Origin: Papio anubis
Taxonomy: Eukaryota > Chordata > Mammalia > Primates > Cercopithecidae
Length of the DNA stretch: 64,000 nucleotides
Assembly (NCBI RefSeq): GCF_008728515.1
Contig: NC_044990.1
Coordinates: 9,197,156-9,261,155, forward strand
Reading direction: 5' to 3'
Under the pieces are notes generated by a model. That model ran no database searches. It was given only the letters and a program-made list of their open reading frames with translations, and had not been told where the DNA came from. Below, in pieces: positions 24,739 through 37,814 of the stretch. The translations under genes were made by a program, and so were the position numbers. The stretch's first letter is position 1. Each line of letters opens with the position of its first letter.

Positions 24739-25151
24739 TACAGCTGCTCCCTGAATGACTCAGGGATTGGGGCACGAATCCCCTACACAGTCAAAAATCT
24801 GCATATAATTTTTGATTCCCAAAAAAAATAACAATGAATAGCCTATTGTTGACTTGAAGTCTTGCTGATAACAAAAACTGTAAACACATATTTTGTATAT
24901 GTATTGTATATTGTATTCTTACAATAAACATAGAAAAAAGAAAACATTATTAAGAAAATTATGATAAAAATATATTTATTATTCATTAAATGGAAGTGTG
25001 TCACCTTAAAGGTCTTCAGCTTGGATAGGCTAAGGAGGAGGAGGAAAAGGAGGGGTTGGCCTTGTTGTCTCTGGGGCGGCAGAGGCAGAAGAAAAGCCAT
25101 GTGTAAGGGGATCCGCGATATTCATGCCTATGTTGTCCTGGGCTCGACTGT
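24739..25151 (-). mobile_element. Tigger2a-like MITE
   Basis: It is about 413 bases with inverted ends, CAGCTGCTCCCTGAATGACT on the left and GTTGTCCTGGGCTCGACTG on the right, bounded by TA on both sides. The interior matches Tigger2a, including the AGGAGGAGGAAAAGGAGGGG tract. It has no coding capacity. Confidence 0.85.
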
Positions 25152-25399
25152 AAGGCCTCCCTAAGTTCTGTGAGTTGTTCTAGAGAATTATCAAACCTGA
25201 TAGGGTAGTGGGAACCCCTGAATTTGTAGCCAGCTGGTTGTAAGAGTGACCCAGGGACCCCCAGGCTTGCAGCTAGTGTCTGAAGTGAGGGCAGTCTTGC
25301 AGAAAACTGGGCTCTCAACCTGTGAAGTTTGGCCCAACTCTAGGTAGGTCATGTCAGAAGTCATTCAATTCAAGCCTGGAATCTGGGAGTCAAACAACT

Positions 25400-26215
25400 T
25401 GTCTCTCCCACATCCCTGTAAACAGTCAGTCACTTATACCTTCTAAACATCTCTCACAAATCCATTGATTCTTCACTAACCAAAAAGCCCATGCCTTTCT
25501 ACAGGTATCTGTCCTCATTGTTTGTCTAGATTATTTCACCAGCCTCCTGATGAGATTACTTTTTCATGTCCATCTATGTCCATCCCCAACCTATCCTCCA
25601 TACTGCTACAGAAAAGGTATCTTCCTACACTTGCAAATACCCTTCTAATAAAAACTCTTCAGTGGCTCACTGACATCTTTGGCATGGCATGCAGGGCTCT
25701 TTGTGAGAAGTAGGTCACACCAACCACTCCAGCAGTGTCTTTTGTTACTATGTCCCATATAAACACTCTATCCTTCCAGCCACACTGAACTACAGAAGAT
25801 TCCTCACATACTATGTTCTCTTACACTTTTCATGTGTTTGTACATGATATCCACTCTGCCTTAGAGCCTTTCTTCATCACATCTACCTGTTTAACTTCTA
25901 TTCATCTTTCAAGTCTCAGCTCAGAGTCACCTGCTCTGGGAGGCCATCCCTGATACTATTCTCCACAGCAGACTAAGTCCCTCTTCCTCTCTCCTGCCAT
26001 AGCAGTGAGTTCATTACTCTTTCAGACACTAGTCACACTGTCCTCAACAAATACTGCACTTAACACATGGCCTCCATTAAACACAAGCTTATTCACCCAA
26101 AGACCATGAGCTTCTTGGGGGCTATTATTATTCACTCATTTTGGTATCCTCCGCACTTAGCCTATCACGTGACACAAGGTAAATACTCAATAAATATGTA
26201 TTTACCCAGTGTAAA
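25400..26215 (+). repeat. L2 LINE 3' end
   Basis: L2 text includes TCTTCAGTGGCTCACTGACA, CAGCCACACTGAACTACAGA and GGGAGGCCATCCCTGATACT. It ends AAGGTAAATACTCAATAAAT. Confidence 0.82.
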
Positions 26216-26657
26216 TGTATCCAATGCTTACTAAGTACTAGGCCCTGAGGAAAAAAAAATTGAATCTATCAGGAATCACACATAAATCCTCAAGAGACTT
26301 TTAATCTATTAGAAAATATAGATAGATAAATTATGACACAGTCTGAGAAGTGCTAAGATAGGCTGGATGATAAATGGATAGATGGCTAGAGTCTCAATGT
26401 AAGAGTCATTCAAGCATATGTTTATACTTCAGCCACTGAAAATACAGTAGTCTATTTCTTGGGCATCTCCTTATTTTCTAAGTAAAATTTTAAATGTTGC
26501 CTTTATAAAAATCATGTAATCTGATCTTAAAACTTATAAAGAAGGACCTCGCTATTATTCTGTTACAGAAAAGTTCATCCCAGAGATACGTATTTTTGAA
26601 AAGGCACTTAGTATCTCCGTCTTTAACTTCTCTCACAAGCTTCAGCCCTGTATTTCT

Positions 26658-26950
26658 TTTTTTTTTTTTTTGAGACGGAGTCTCGCTCTCTCCCCCAGGG
26701 TGGAGTGCAGTGGCGCGATCTTGGCTCACTGCAAGCTCCATCTCCTGGGTTCACACCATTCTCCTGCCTCAGCCTCCCGAGTAGCTGGGACTACAGGCGC
26801 CCGCCACCACATCCGGCTAATTTTTTATTTTTAGTAGAGACGGGGTTTCACCGTGTTAGCCAGGATGGTCTCGATCTCCTGACCTCGTGATGCGCCCGCC
26901 TCAGCCTCCCAAAGTGCTGGAATTACAGGCGTGAGCCACCGCGCCCGGCC
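26658..26950 (-). mobile_element. AluY with target duplication
   Basis: A nearly consensus AluY is flanked by a perfect 14-base duplication AGCCCTGTATTTCT (26644-26657 and 26951-26964). It lacks the monkey-type GATCCGGCC variant, so it may be an older insertion shared among catarrhines. Confidence 0.97.
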
Positions 26951-27239
26951 AGCCCTGTATTTCTAACTTGGTGCATTTCCACGTTAATATACCAAAATTT
27001 AAAACTCAAAAATAATTCCATATCTTTTTCCCCAGAAGCACCCCCTGCTCCTACTGAACTTTCAACATCAAGAACAATAAACCAGCGTCTTTCTCCTTCC
27101 TGAGCTCCACATTTACGTTATCATCACTATTCTGCCACAGGCAAAACCCAAGTATCTTTACCCCTGCCTTCTTCTTGACATATATATTACATCCAAAAGG
27201 TTACCAACTTCCTTCAGTAAATATCACTAGCATCTGTCC

Positions 27240-28100
27240 TTCCATTCCTAATTCATAATCACTATCCTAATTCAGGCTCTTTGAATTTTAAGCCTAAACT
27301 ACTGCCAATCACTTCTGAACATGCTCTTTGCCTCCCATCTTTCTGTGTTCATTGCAACCAGACTGTTTTTTCCAACTCACCAGTTTAATTATGCTACCAA
27401 CCTGCTCAAAGACGTCTCCCAAACATCTATAGAAAAAGAATAGAACTCCTGGGAAATACAGTCTGGCCTCAACCTACCTTCCCATTGGAATCTTCCACTA
27501 ATTTATGTTTTCAACATTTACATAATTCTACGGCCTCATTAACTCATTTTAACCTCACTATATCCTATGAGATAACTATTATTATTCCCATTTCATAGAT
27601 AAGGAAAGTGAGGCATGGAGAAGTTCCATAACTTGCTCAAGATCACAGAATAAGTGGAAATGGTTAGAATTCGTATGCACCCAGTCTGGATCCAGGATCT
27701 GTGCCCCTTACCAATATTCCATGCTGCCTTCCTTACGAAACGTCAACGCATCTATTCCCAAACACACTTACACTTTCTCACTATATTCCACTGCTCACAT
27801 CATTCATCCCCCTCAAGTTCCTACATCTCCAAAATGTCTCCTCCAACACAGTGAAATCCTCACAACCCTACAAATTGCAGCTTGAATCCCACGTCCTCAA
27901 GCATAAAGCCTTCTCTAATCATGTCATGTTTGTGCATTGCTGAGCTTTCCAAGCACATGTGGACTGTACCACCCATTAGGCTCTGCTAGTGCCTAACACT
28001 GAAAGCTATCTGTAACTGCCCAACTCTCTATTTAGGATGTCTCACAGCTCAGGGACTATGTCTTGAGAAACAAGGAACCTTACATATAACAGGGCTAAGG
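27240..28100 (+). repeat. L2 and MIR remnants
   Basis: L2-like CT-rich text covers 27240-27500 and 27700-28100. A MIR core lies between (about 27520-27690: CCCATTTCATAGATAAGGAA, then AACTTGCTCAAGATCACAGA). Confidence 0.65.
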
Positions 28101-28403
28101 AAATGCCTGAAGGATAAAGGAATGGTATCACACAATGCAGAAGTGTGCTATGGAGGGAAAGGCACATATAAACATAAGAAGCTGAGACACATTGAATTTT
28201 AAATTTTCTAAAGGTCTATTATGGTTGTCACAACCTATGTGGACTTCAATTTTCTAGTCTGTCAAATAATGGGGATTTAAGATGATCTCAAAGACTCATT
28301 CCAGTTCTGAAATTCTGGAATTTACGTTTTGAGACAAATTTTATAAACCTGAAAAATTTCTGAGGTCTCCTTATTTTCATGTATTCTTCAAAACACATTT
28401 ATC

Positions 28404-28700
28404 AGGCTTGAAACAGTGGCTCATGCTTGTAATCTCAGGACTTTGGGAGGTCAAGGTGGGCGGATCACTTGAGGCCAGGAGTTCAAGACCAGCCTGGCCA
28501 ACATGGCAAAATCCAGCCTCTACTAAAAATACAAAATTCAGCTGGGCGTGGTGGCACGCACCTGTAATTGCAGCCACTCCGGAGGCTGAGGCACAAGAAT
28601 CACTTGAACTCAGGAGGCAGAGGTTGCAGTGAGCCAAGATCATGCCACTGCACACCAGCCTGGGCAACAGATAAGACTCAGTCTCAAAAAATAAATAAAA
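28404..28700 (+). mobile_element. Alu SINE
   Basis: It runs from GGCTTGAAACAGTGGCTCAT to AGACTCAGTCTCAAAAAATA. Confidence 0.93.
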
Positions 28701-28962
28701 TAAATTTATTGTCCCATTTTAGTAAATAATCCATTCTCACAAATCCCTAAAAAATTCAAACATGATTTTTTAAAAAATAATAATAGTTCTAGTCAAGAAT
28801 TTTATTCTACTGTTGCAGAAAAAAAATTATTTGGTCAGGAAAAAGGTTCTTTAGAAATATATCTTATTTTCTTAAGCCAGTTTGCCAATAAATACTACAA
28901 AAGCACAGCAAGGACAAAATAAATTCATAAAGTCAGATATTCTGTAATGACATAAGAAGTGG

Positions 28963-29270
28963 GTTTTTTTGTTTGTTTGTTTGTTTGTTTGAGACGGAGC
29001 CTGGCTCTGTTGCCAGGCTGCAGTGCAGTTGCACGATCTTGGCTCACTGCAACCTCCGATTCACGGCTTCAAACAATTCTCCTGCCTCAGCCTCCCGAGT
29101 AGCTGGGATTACAGGCACGCACCACCATGCCCAGATAATTTTTGTATTTTCAGTACAGATGAGATTTCACCATGTTGGGCAGGATGTTCTCGATCTCCTG
29201 ACCTCGTGATCCACCCTCCTCAGCCTCCCAAAGTGCTGGGATTACAGGGGTGAGCCATGGTACCCGGTCA
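28963..29270 (-). mobile_element. Alu SINE
   Basis: A GTTT repeat tail precedes GAGACGGAGCCTGGCTCTGT. The element ends near GGTACCCGGTC. Confidence 0.94.
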
Positions 29271-29792
29271 AGAAGTCGTTTTTTAAAACACAGCTAAAGA
29301 CCTCTCTTTAGAAAAAACATTTGTGAAAACTCAAAATATAGCAAATGTAGTCTATAAAACAGTCAACAATGAGCTTCAAGTCAGTGACAAGTAAAACAAA
29401 ATAACCATCAATGAGAAATATTCCAACTTTTGAAAAACAACTGTTTGATCATACCTTTCTTCTATAAGACTATGCATTATTTCTGCTTAATCTGCTTAAC
29501 TTTTTATTTACAGAACCATATATCTAGAAAATTCTTAAAACTAATCTCTAGCTCAGCATCCCTGAGGGAAGTGACCTAAAGACTATATAGTTTCAACACT
29601 CCAAGCCCATCTCTCCTACTATGCAGATGTAACACATCACAATACAAATTCAAATCCAGGTGTTTTGGGTGTATATAAACTTCTCCCAACCTTTTCAAAA
29701 TGGGTTAAATACATCAAAAACTACAGCAATGCTGCCTTTCACTCTGATGCAAGCAGCATTCTTATACCAAAACCAATTTAATAAATTCTCAC

Positions 29793-29898
29793 CTTCCATG
29801 GCCTTCTAATCCCTTTGAAAAAGTCAGGCATCCACATTGGAAGAACAACAGCTTCCCTTAGCAACTTCTTAGCTTCTTCCAGATCTGCTATGTCATCC
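29793..29898 (-). CDS. KATNAL1: KATNAL1 coding exon 5 (AAA domain start)
   Basis: This exon completes Trp207 and encodes residues 208-242: DDIADLEEAKKLLREAVVLP, then MWMPDFFKGIRRPWK. The acceptor is TTCTTTCAAAG (29899-29900) and the donor is AAG|GTGAG (29788-29792). The LEEAKKLLREAVVLP helix and the following RRPWKG are the conserved lead-in to Walker A in this AAA subgroup. The frame is open and the phase fits both neighbours. Confidence 0.96.
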
Positions 29899-30290
29899 CT
29901 TTGAAAGAACAGCAAAGTTTCATAATGTTTATTCAGGGATCTTTGATTTATGGTCAAACCTAATTTTTCTAATTTTTTTTTACTTATGAAATTGTTCTCA
30001 TATTAAGAACATTATTCTAATTCTTATTGCATAAAAACATCAGTGAAAACATTAGTTATTAATGAGGACATGTCACTGAATTAACAACTTTTGTCAGTTA
30101 TATATCAACTTCAAATTAACACGTAAAATGCCCTGGTTACATTCGACAGAACTCTCCCGTCAATTCTATACTTTCACATTACAGAGGTGGTCATGATCAG
30201 ATGAATGAATAACAAGAGAAAACTCACACCAAGCCAACCTATAACTTGTGTTCTCCTCTACTTTAATTCAATAATTTCAAAGACTCTAAC
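29899..30290 (-). other. Short intron between coding exons 4 and 5
   Basis: This 392-base GT-AG intron is AT-rich and carries no recognisable repeat. It is the shortest intron in the window. Confidence 0.92.
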
Positions 30291-30418
30291 CAATGAATGC
30301 TAGGATTCCTGGATACAATGTCTCTTTCAAGGGCTTCCACCAGATCCTTATCATAACCAGCACCATCAAATTTTGGCATTTCACCATCACTTGCACCATC
30401 TTGCATATTCTTCCTTCC
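30291..30418 (-). CDS. KATNAL1: KATNAL1 coding exon 4 (entry to AAA module)
   Basis: The exon encodes residues 165-206 and two bases of Trp207: GRKNMQDGASDGEMPKFDGA, then a YDKDLVEALERDIV stretch, ending SRNPSIHW. The acceptor is CTATCCCCAG and the donor is CATTG|GTTAGA. The LVEALERDIV...NPSIHWDDIA stretch is the N-terminal edge of the AAA domain in katanin, spastin and VPS4-like ATPases. Only a 392-base intron separates it from the next exon. Confidence 0.96.
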
Positions 30419-31739
30419 CTGGGGATAGGTATAAAAAAAAGTACTAGTCAGTAACTGGATAATTTAGTTAACATCATTACGCTTTGAAAACATTATAATG
30501 CCATCACTTTCTAAATTTTATTATTTTAAGGTAGTATTTTCTGATTACTCAAATGCCATTCTCCTCTATTTAATTCATCAGAAATACATGAACTGGTCAA
30601 CTTTATTAAAAACTTCAAATCTACATTCTTGCAGGGACAGTTGCAGGTAAGACTAAACATCCTTGCTAGATCCCAAAAGACTGGGAAAGCCTACCTTTGA
30701 ACTAGTAGATGCAGAAGATTTCCACCACTACTAGAAAACATTTTGAATATTAATGTAGAAGGATCTTTTTAAATGGTATTAAGACCATTAAAGCAATATG
30801 CTTTCCCCAAATTCTTCATTTAATAATATAGTTGTTTTAAAAGGAACTATATGCTATGCTTTTTATGGGGTTCTGCCAAGATTTACACAGCTTTGAAAAG
30901 CTTTAAATGAAATTTACTTATTTGCCAGAGACAGTCCAACTATGGAAATACTTCAGCAAGCATAGCCAAGTGCCTCCCCAGAGCTTTAGCCCCAGTTACT
31001 GCCTACAGTAAAAATGAAACAAGAAAACGGCCAAAATGAGTCAATCTCCTAAACTTCAACCTCAAAAGAGACAAAAGAACAAGACAAACTTCTCTAATCT
31101 CACTTCTGAAACAGTCAAAAAAGGCTCAATCATAAGTGCTGGGAGGAAACTAAATGGCTCCTTTGGATAGATGCTCTGGTTCCTTTAAGCCACTAGGTAA
31201 GTGACCAAACGGTATTCTGGTACTTCACCCAAAAAAAACACAAATTATTTCTGGGCAGTATGGCAGTAGTATTACATTTATTAGCAAATTTTCAGGAAGA
31301 TTCTTGCATTCCAGATGACAGATATCAATATTGACACTATTAAAAGGAGTAAATTTTTGGCACCTACACAACAAATACATCAACATACTTAAGCTTAGGC
31401 TAGAGTCACATTTTATAGTACGGACAGGCCAAGGCTACCAAGTCATATGCAAACAACAAATCACTAGGAACATTCTGTAATCATTTTAAAACTATTCTAG
31501 AAATGTATCAACAAAGAATACAACAGAAACTGACATATCTGGAGCTTGAGCCTTCATATGGCATTGTAATTTATATTTACATAGTTAAAATTTCATTTTA
31601 ATATGAATGTCCAAGTGGCCGGAAAGAACTTAATAAACACTACATCAGGAGAAAGAAAAAGCTGCATGCCTATCTGAAAGTAATAGCAGTATCACAGGAT
31701 TTTTTGCGCATCTTTTACGTGCAACACATGTTATTGCGC

Positions 31740-32110
31740 ATCAGCTTTTAGAGCAGTGAATGAAAATACATTATCTGCCCCCATCAAGCATCTAGTCCAG
31801 AGGGGGAAACAAACAACAAGTAAATAAAGCAAAAACACACATAAACTGTGAAGTGCTGTGAAAAAAACCTGAGCAGCCAGGATAGATAAAAGGTATTGCA
31901 CAGAAGAAAGAGGTTGAAGATATGGGCAGAGGTGAGTTTGGATTTCTTCTGGCTCCTATAGAGGATGGGGTAGAGGAGGAGAATCTAAGAAGTAAAAGCC
32001 TCTCACTACGCAGAAGGAGAAGTGTGTGTATAGGCCAGTTAGTTAAATGACCTGCCCGAGAACCCAAGGTTTCTCAATGGTACACATGAGACTTGAATAC
32101 AGATCGAGTA
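31740..32110 (+). repeat. L2-like remnant
   Basis: The text resembles the L2 stretch with CAAACAACAAGTAAATAAAG, a GTGAAGTGCTGTGAAAAAAA block, and the later GAGGTTGAAGATATGGGCAG. Confidence 0.55.
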
Positions 32111-32754
32111 CCACAGACAAGATTCTGGAAATGTTTTCAAATCAAAATGGTGAGGTTATAAAAAACAGACTTAGGAAAACTAAGATAAATTTGGTCATAC
32201 CAGGAAATCAGTAAAATGACTGACAGTTATTCTTCATAGCAAATACTTAAATTAGAATATAGACATCAAATATAAACAGCTAGATTAAACGCAACACCTA
32301 AAGGAAACTATGAAAGGCAATAAAGCTAACCTCCCCCAAGATATTATTAAGTGTACATAAATAATACTAAGTGCAATGTCACTGAAATGATCTTACAATT
32401 CTTTCCTTAGATTTTCATATGAGTCGACTAACGTCAACATTAGCAAGAATTTGATTTTTAGCATGAAGGTTGATATACTTTTTTTCTCATGAAAGCTAAA
32501 TATTTCACTTCTTTTTACTAATATCAAAATTTCCCATATCGAGAAAGCTTTGTTACTCATCTTTTATTAGTGTTGGATAATCTTCTATTTGAGGAAAACT
32601 AGGCTCAAAGTGACTAACAATTAATGATATAGTCTGCCCTAAAATGCAAAGTTTTTTACATTTTACTATGCAACCTCTCACACTGGCAGATTAAGTGAAA
32701 CATGATCAGTTACTAGCTCTGGGCCTTGCATTTTAAGAGAAATGCTGATAAATT

Positions 32755-33075
32755 ACACTCAGGGAAGGATAATCAAGATGATAAAGGTTTCAAAACCCAT
32801 GTCATATGGAGGAAGACGAAGGACACTAGAGACATTTAAGCTGAAGAAGTAAATCCTAATGGGGCAATACAACCAACAGGCCTACTAAGTATTATGCTTC
32901 CCCAAAACAAAAAAAACAAAAAACAACAAAGCAAGGGCCAGTAACAAAAGATATAGATTTCAGATCAGCAAAAGAAAGAATTTTCTAACAATGGATTCTG
33001 TCCAACAGACGAATCAACTCATTAGGTAGTAAGCTACTACGCATTGGAAATTACTGGCCAATCAGTAATAAAAAT
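32755..33075 (+). repeat. CR1/L3-like LINE remnant
   Basis: Two blocks resemble the 3' region of CR1-type mammalian LINEs: GACATTTAAGCTGAAGAAGT, and GAATTTTCTAACAATGGATT followed by TCCAACAG. It is highly diverged. Confidence 0.5.
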
Positions 33076-33238
33076 CACTGGGTCATAGTCACAGGGATGT
33101 CTAAGCTGAATTATAGCTGATCTTTTTCCTGTAAAGCCACTGCCTCTCACTTGCCTAATTTATTCATCTGTTGCCCGATTTCAACGGCTCAAAGTAAGTA
33201 CAAAGTTTCTTGGAAATCTCATTATTTTTCTGTCTTTC

Positions 33239-36160
33239 TTTTTTTTTTATTATTATACTTTAAGTTCTAGGATACATGTGCAGAATATGCAGGTTTGTTA
33301 CATAGGTATACACGTGCCATGGTGGTTTGCTGCACCCATCAACCCATCATCTATATTAGGTATTTCTCCTCATACTATCCTTCCCCTCATCCCCCAGCCC
33401 CCAACAGGTCCCAGTGTGTGATGTTCCCCTCCCTGTGTCCACGTGTTCTCATTGTTCAACTCCCACTTATGAGTGAGAATATGCGGTCTTTGGTTTTCTG
33501 TTCCTGTGTTAGTTTGCTGAGAACGATGGTTTCCAGTTTCATCCATGTCCCTGCAAAGGACACGAACTCATCCTTTTTTATGGCTGCACAGTATTCCGTG
33601 GTATATGTGACACATTTTCTTTATCCAGTCTACCACTGATGGGCATTTGGGTTGGTTCCAAGTCTTTGCTATTGTGAACAGTGCTGCAATAAACACATGT
33701 GTGCATGTGTCTTTATAGAATGATTTATAATCCCTTGGGTATATACCCAGTGATGGGATTGCTAGGTCAAATGGTATTTCTGGTTCTAGATCCTTGAGGA
33801 ATCGCCACACTGTCTTCCACAATGGTTGAACTAATTTATACACCCACCAACAATGTAAAAGCGTTCCTATTTCTCCATATCCTTTCCAGCAAACCCTTCA
33901 AAAAACCAATGAATCAAGGAGCTGGTTTTTTGAAAAGACTAACAAAAGAGATTGCTAGCCAGATTAATAAAGAAAAGACAGAAGAATCAAATAGACATAA
34001 TAAAAAATGATAAAAGGGATATCACCACCGATTCCACAGAAATACAAACTACCATCAGAGAATACTATAAACACCTCTTTGCAAATAAACTAGAAAATCT
34101 AGAAGAAATGGATAAATTCCTGGACATATACACCCTCCCAAGACTAAACCAAGAAGAAGTCAAATCCCTGAATGGACCAATAATAAGTTCTGAAATCGAG
34201 GCAGTAATTAATAGCCTACCAATCAAAACAAAAAAAGCCAAGGACCAGATGGATTCACAGCCAAATTCTATCAGAGGTACAAAGAGGGGCTGGTATAATT
34301 CCTTCTGAAACCATTCCAAACAATTTTTAAAAAGGGACTCCTCCCTAGCTCATTTTAGGAAGCCAGCATCATCCTGATATCAAAATCTGGCAGACACACA
34401 ACAAAAAGAGAAAATTTCAGGCCAATATCCCTGATGAACATCAACGCAAAAATTCTCAATAAAGTACTGGCAAACCGAATCCAGCAGTACATCAAAAAGC
34501 TTATCCATGACGATCAAGGTGGCTTCATCCCTGGGATGCAACGCTAGTTCAACATACTCAAATCAATAAATGTAATCCATCACATAAACAGAATCAATGA
34601 CAAAAACCACATGATGATCTCAATACATGCAGAAGGCCTTCGATAAAATTCAACACCCCTTCATGCTAAAAACTCCCAATAAATCAGGTATCGATGGAAC
34701 ATATCTCAAAACAATAAGAGCTATTCATGACAAACCCACAGCCAATATCACACTGAATGGGCAAAAGCTGGAAGCATTCCCTTTGAATACTGGCACAAGA
34801 CAACACAGTATTGGAAGTATTAGAAGTTCTGGCCAGGGCAATCAGGAAAGAGAAAGAAATAAACGGGATTCAAATAGGAAGAGAGGAAGTCAAATTGTCT
34901 CTGTTGGCAAATGACACGATTGTATACTTAGAAAACCCTATTGTCTCAGCCCAAAATCTCCTTAAGCTGATAAGCAACTTCAGCAAAGTCTCAGGATACA
35001 AAATCAATGTGCAAAAATCACAAGCATTCCTATACACCAATAATAAGAGAGCCAAATCATGAGTGAACTCCCATTCACAACTGCTACAAAGAGAATAAAA
35101 TACCTAGGAATACAACTTACAAGAGACGTGAAGGACCTCTTCAAGGAGAACTACAAACCACTGCTCAGGGATATAACAGAGGACACAAACTAATGGAAAA
35201 AACATTCCATGCTCATGGATAGAAAAATCAATATCATGAAAATGGCAATACTGCCCAACGTAATTTATAGATTCAATGCTATCCTCATCAAGCTACCATT
35301 GACTTTCTTCACAGAATTAGAAAAAAAAAAAAAAAAACACTTTAAATTTCATATGGAACCAAAAAGAGCCCATATAGCCAAGACGATCCTAAGCAAAAAG
35401 AACAAATCTGGAGGCATCACACTACCTGGCTTCAAACTATACTACAAGGCTACAGTAACCAAAACAGCATGCTACTGGTACCAAAACAGATATATAGACC
35501 AATGGAACAGAACAGAGGCCTCAGAAATAATGCCACACATCTACAACCATCTGATCTTTGACAAACCTGACAAAAACAAGAAATGGGGAAAGGATTCCCT
35601 ATTTAATAAATGGTGTTGGGAAAACTGGCTAGCCATATGCAGAAAACTGAAACTGGACCCCTTCCTTACACCTTATACAAAAATTAAGATGGATTAAAAA
35701 CTTAAACGTAACACCTAAAACCATAAAAACCCTAGAAGAAAACCTAGGCAATAGTATTCAGGACATAGGCATGGGTAAAGACTTCATGACTAAAACACCA
35801 AAAGCAATGGCAACAAAAGCCGAAATTGATAAATGGGATCTAATTAGACTAAAGAGCTTCTGCACAGCAAAATAAACTATCATTAGAGTGAACAGGCAAC
35901 CTAAAGAATGGGAAAAAATTTTTGCAATCTACCCATCTGACAAAGGGCTAATAATATCCACAATCCAGAAGGAACTTAAACAAATTTACAAGAAAAAAAA
36001 ACATATAACCCCATCAAAAAACGGGCAAAGGATATGAACAGACACTTCTCAAAAGAAGATACTTATGCAGCCAACAAAGAAAAAAGCTATCATCACTGGT
36101 CATTAGAGAAATGCAAATGAAAACCACGAGATATCATCTCACACCAATTAGAATGGCAAT
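33239..36160 (-). mobile_element. L1 with 5' inversion (twin priming)
   Basis: Positions 33239-33890 are the L1 3' end on the minus strand: poly(T) at 33239-33249, 3' UTR, then ORF2 C-terminal region back to the GAGAAATAGGAAC block. Positions 33893-36160 are internal ORF2 on the plus strand, from CAATGAATCAAGGAGCTGGT to CACACCAATTAGAATGGCAA. In L1 consensus these two parts almost adjoin (a gap of roughly 35 bases), so one part is flipped. The reverse-transcriptase region is recognisable near 34880-35060, where the catalytic FADD box has decayed to LANDT. ORF2 is broken by stops and frameshifts. Confidence 0.93.
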
Positions 36161-36254
36161 TATTTCTTTTTTTAAAAAAAGTGATTTTGTATTCTATTTC
36201 GTAGCTGTGTTAGTCCCCCACTTGCATGTTACAATTGATAACTAAAACCTATAT

Positions 36255-36440
36255 ATTGCCTACTCAATGTGCCAGGTACTGTTCTAAGCACTGGATATAT
36301 ATTAACTCTCTTATTAATCCTAAAAGTCCTATGAGGTAGGTACTTTCATTATTTCCATCTCATAGATGAGAAAACCAAGGCACAGAGAGGGTAAGTAAAT
36401 TGCCCAAGGACACGCAGCTAGATCCTAGGGAATACAGCTC
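36255..36440 (+). repeat. MIR SINE
   Basis: It contains CATAGATGAGAAAACCAAGG, CAGAGAGGGTAAGTAAATTG and CCCAAGGACACGCAGCTAG, the MIR core. Confidence 0.85.
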
Positions 36441-36705
36441 CAGAATCAGTGCTTTCAACCACTTTGTACTCTAGCATACTGCTGTACACCCCTGGGCTAC
36501 TCTTACCCCAGCGTGAGAAGCAACACAGGAAAAGTTAGACAAGGTTTCTAAATTGCATCCCACTCTAAGACTTTATTATTTTACAAAGTAAGATAAGTTA
36601 ATAAATGCAAACAGTGCTTACTAATTTCAGTATCATGCCTTGCATTTGAGTGTTAATACATTTAAATTGAAATTATGAATCCATAGCATTCTGCACACCT
36701 ATCAA

Positions 36706-37145
36706 TATACATGTTATTTCAACAATATTTGCCAGTACTATGTGCCAAGCACTATTCTAGGCACTGGGGATATCACAGTGAACCAAACAGAAACCCCTGC
36801 CCTCATGAGGCATATATTATTCAACTTAGGAGGCACAATATATTAATAAGTAAAATATATAGTAAAACAGAGACAGAATAGCAAGTTCAAATGTGTCACA
36901 GTCAGCATATACTTCACAAGTCTGAAGAACAACACAGAAATCAACAGAAAGAAATGAGATGAGGGGAGAAAGAAGATGAGGTCAAAGAAGAAATGGATGC
37001 CAGACTCTGCAGAGCCTTGGAGGCCATTATGAGGACTTGGCATTGAATCTAAGATAGGAAGCCACTGAAAGTTATGAGCAGAAGAAAGACACAATCTGAC
37101 CTATGTTTAAGAGGAACTCTCTGGCTCCTTTGATGCCAACAAGCC
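36706..37145 (+). repeat. L2 LINE
   Basis: It has the L2 3' block TGTGCCAAGCACTATTCTAG, then CCTGCCCTCATGAGGCATAT, and later TAGGAAGCCACTGAAAGTTA. Confidence 0.8.
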
Positions 37146-37814
37146 AGGGACGGTGTGTTCTCTCATGTTTTATTTTACACTTTCTGTAGTATATAGAATG
37201 GTTAAAATGAGTGGTAGAGTCTGAGAGAGGATAAGAAAAAACACATACAGCTACTAAGGTCCCACATTTAATCTTACTGTATAAGAAATAGCAAATACCA
37301 CATTAAGAAAGAGCTCACGCACTCCTATTAAGATAGCCTTGAAAGTGGAAAACTTAAGATAGCTCAGTAAGGATATACAAATTCTAAAATCAAGAAGCTA
37401 AAGCACTCGCACTTGGCAAGGCTGAAATACAGTAAGACTGTTCAGTCTAAGAAAAATATGTGTATTAGTCTTCTGAATAAGAGGTTAAAATATTTGAACG
37501 CAACTCTTCCTATGACCTAAGACCTCATCCCCGTCAAAGACTAAGCTGACATTTGCACAGGAAAAGAAAATCAACAGTGGGTGAGTAAAAAACCAGAATA
37601 GCACAAATTTCCACAAATGGGTTTAGAATTCTAAATCACAAGTTTGGTCAAATAGTTACTTGGATATTAAAACTACTTTACTATAATCTAGCACAACAAG
37701 GTAAAAAAATAAATAAAAACAAAACCCAGCACTATAAATTAGCTACCACCAGAGACAAAAATGTGTGGAGCAACTTAATATTCAAAGGACAGAACAAGAT
37801 ATTTCTTAAAAACA

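Larger units (their letters stand above)
20433..29792 (-). other. Intron between coding exons 5 and 6
   Basis: This 9360-base intron holds an L1 3' end, CR1/L2-like DNA, an MST LTR within an older repeat, a Tigger2a-like element, L2 and MIR pieces, and three Alus. I see nothing identifiable in 20433-21800, 26230-26640, 28700-28960 or 29275-29792. Confidence 0.88.

Noticed and set aside
24961..25318. ORFs with Arg-rich and Ser/Leu-rich peptides near 25.0-25.3 kb
   Set aside because: They come from the Tigger2a-like element's AGG-rich tract and adjoining DNA, with no support as genes.
33952..35697. ORFs resembling reverse transcriptase
   Set aside because: They are broken pieces of L1 ORF2 within the inverted L1, with stops, frameshifts and a decayed catalytic box.
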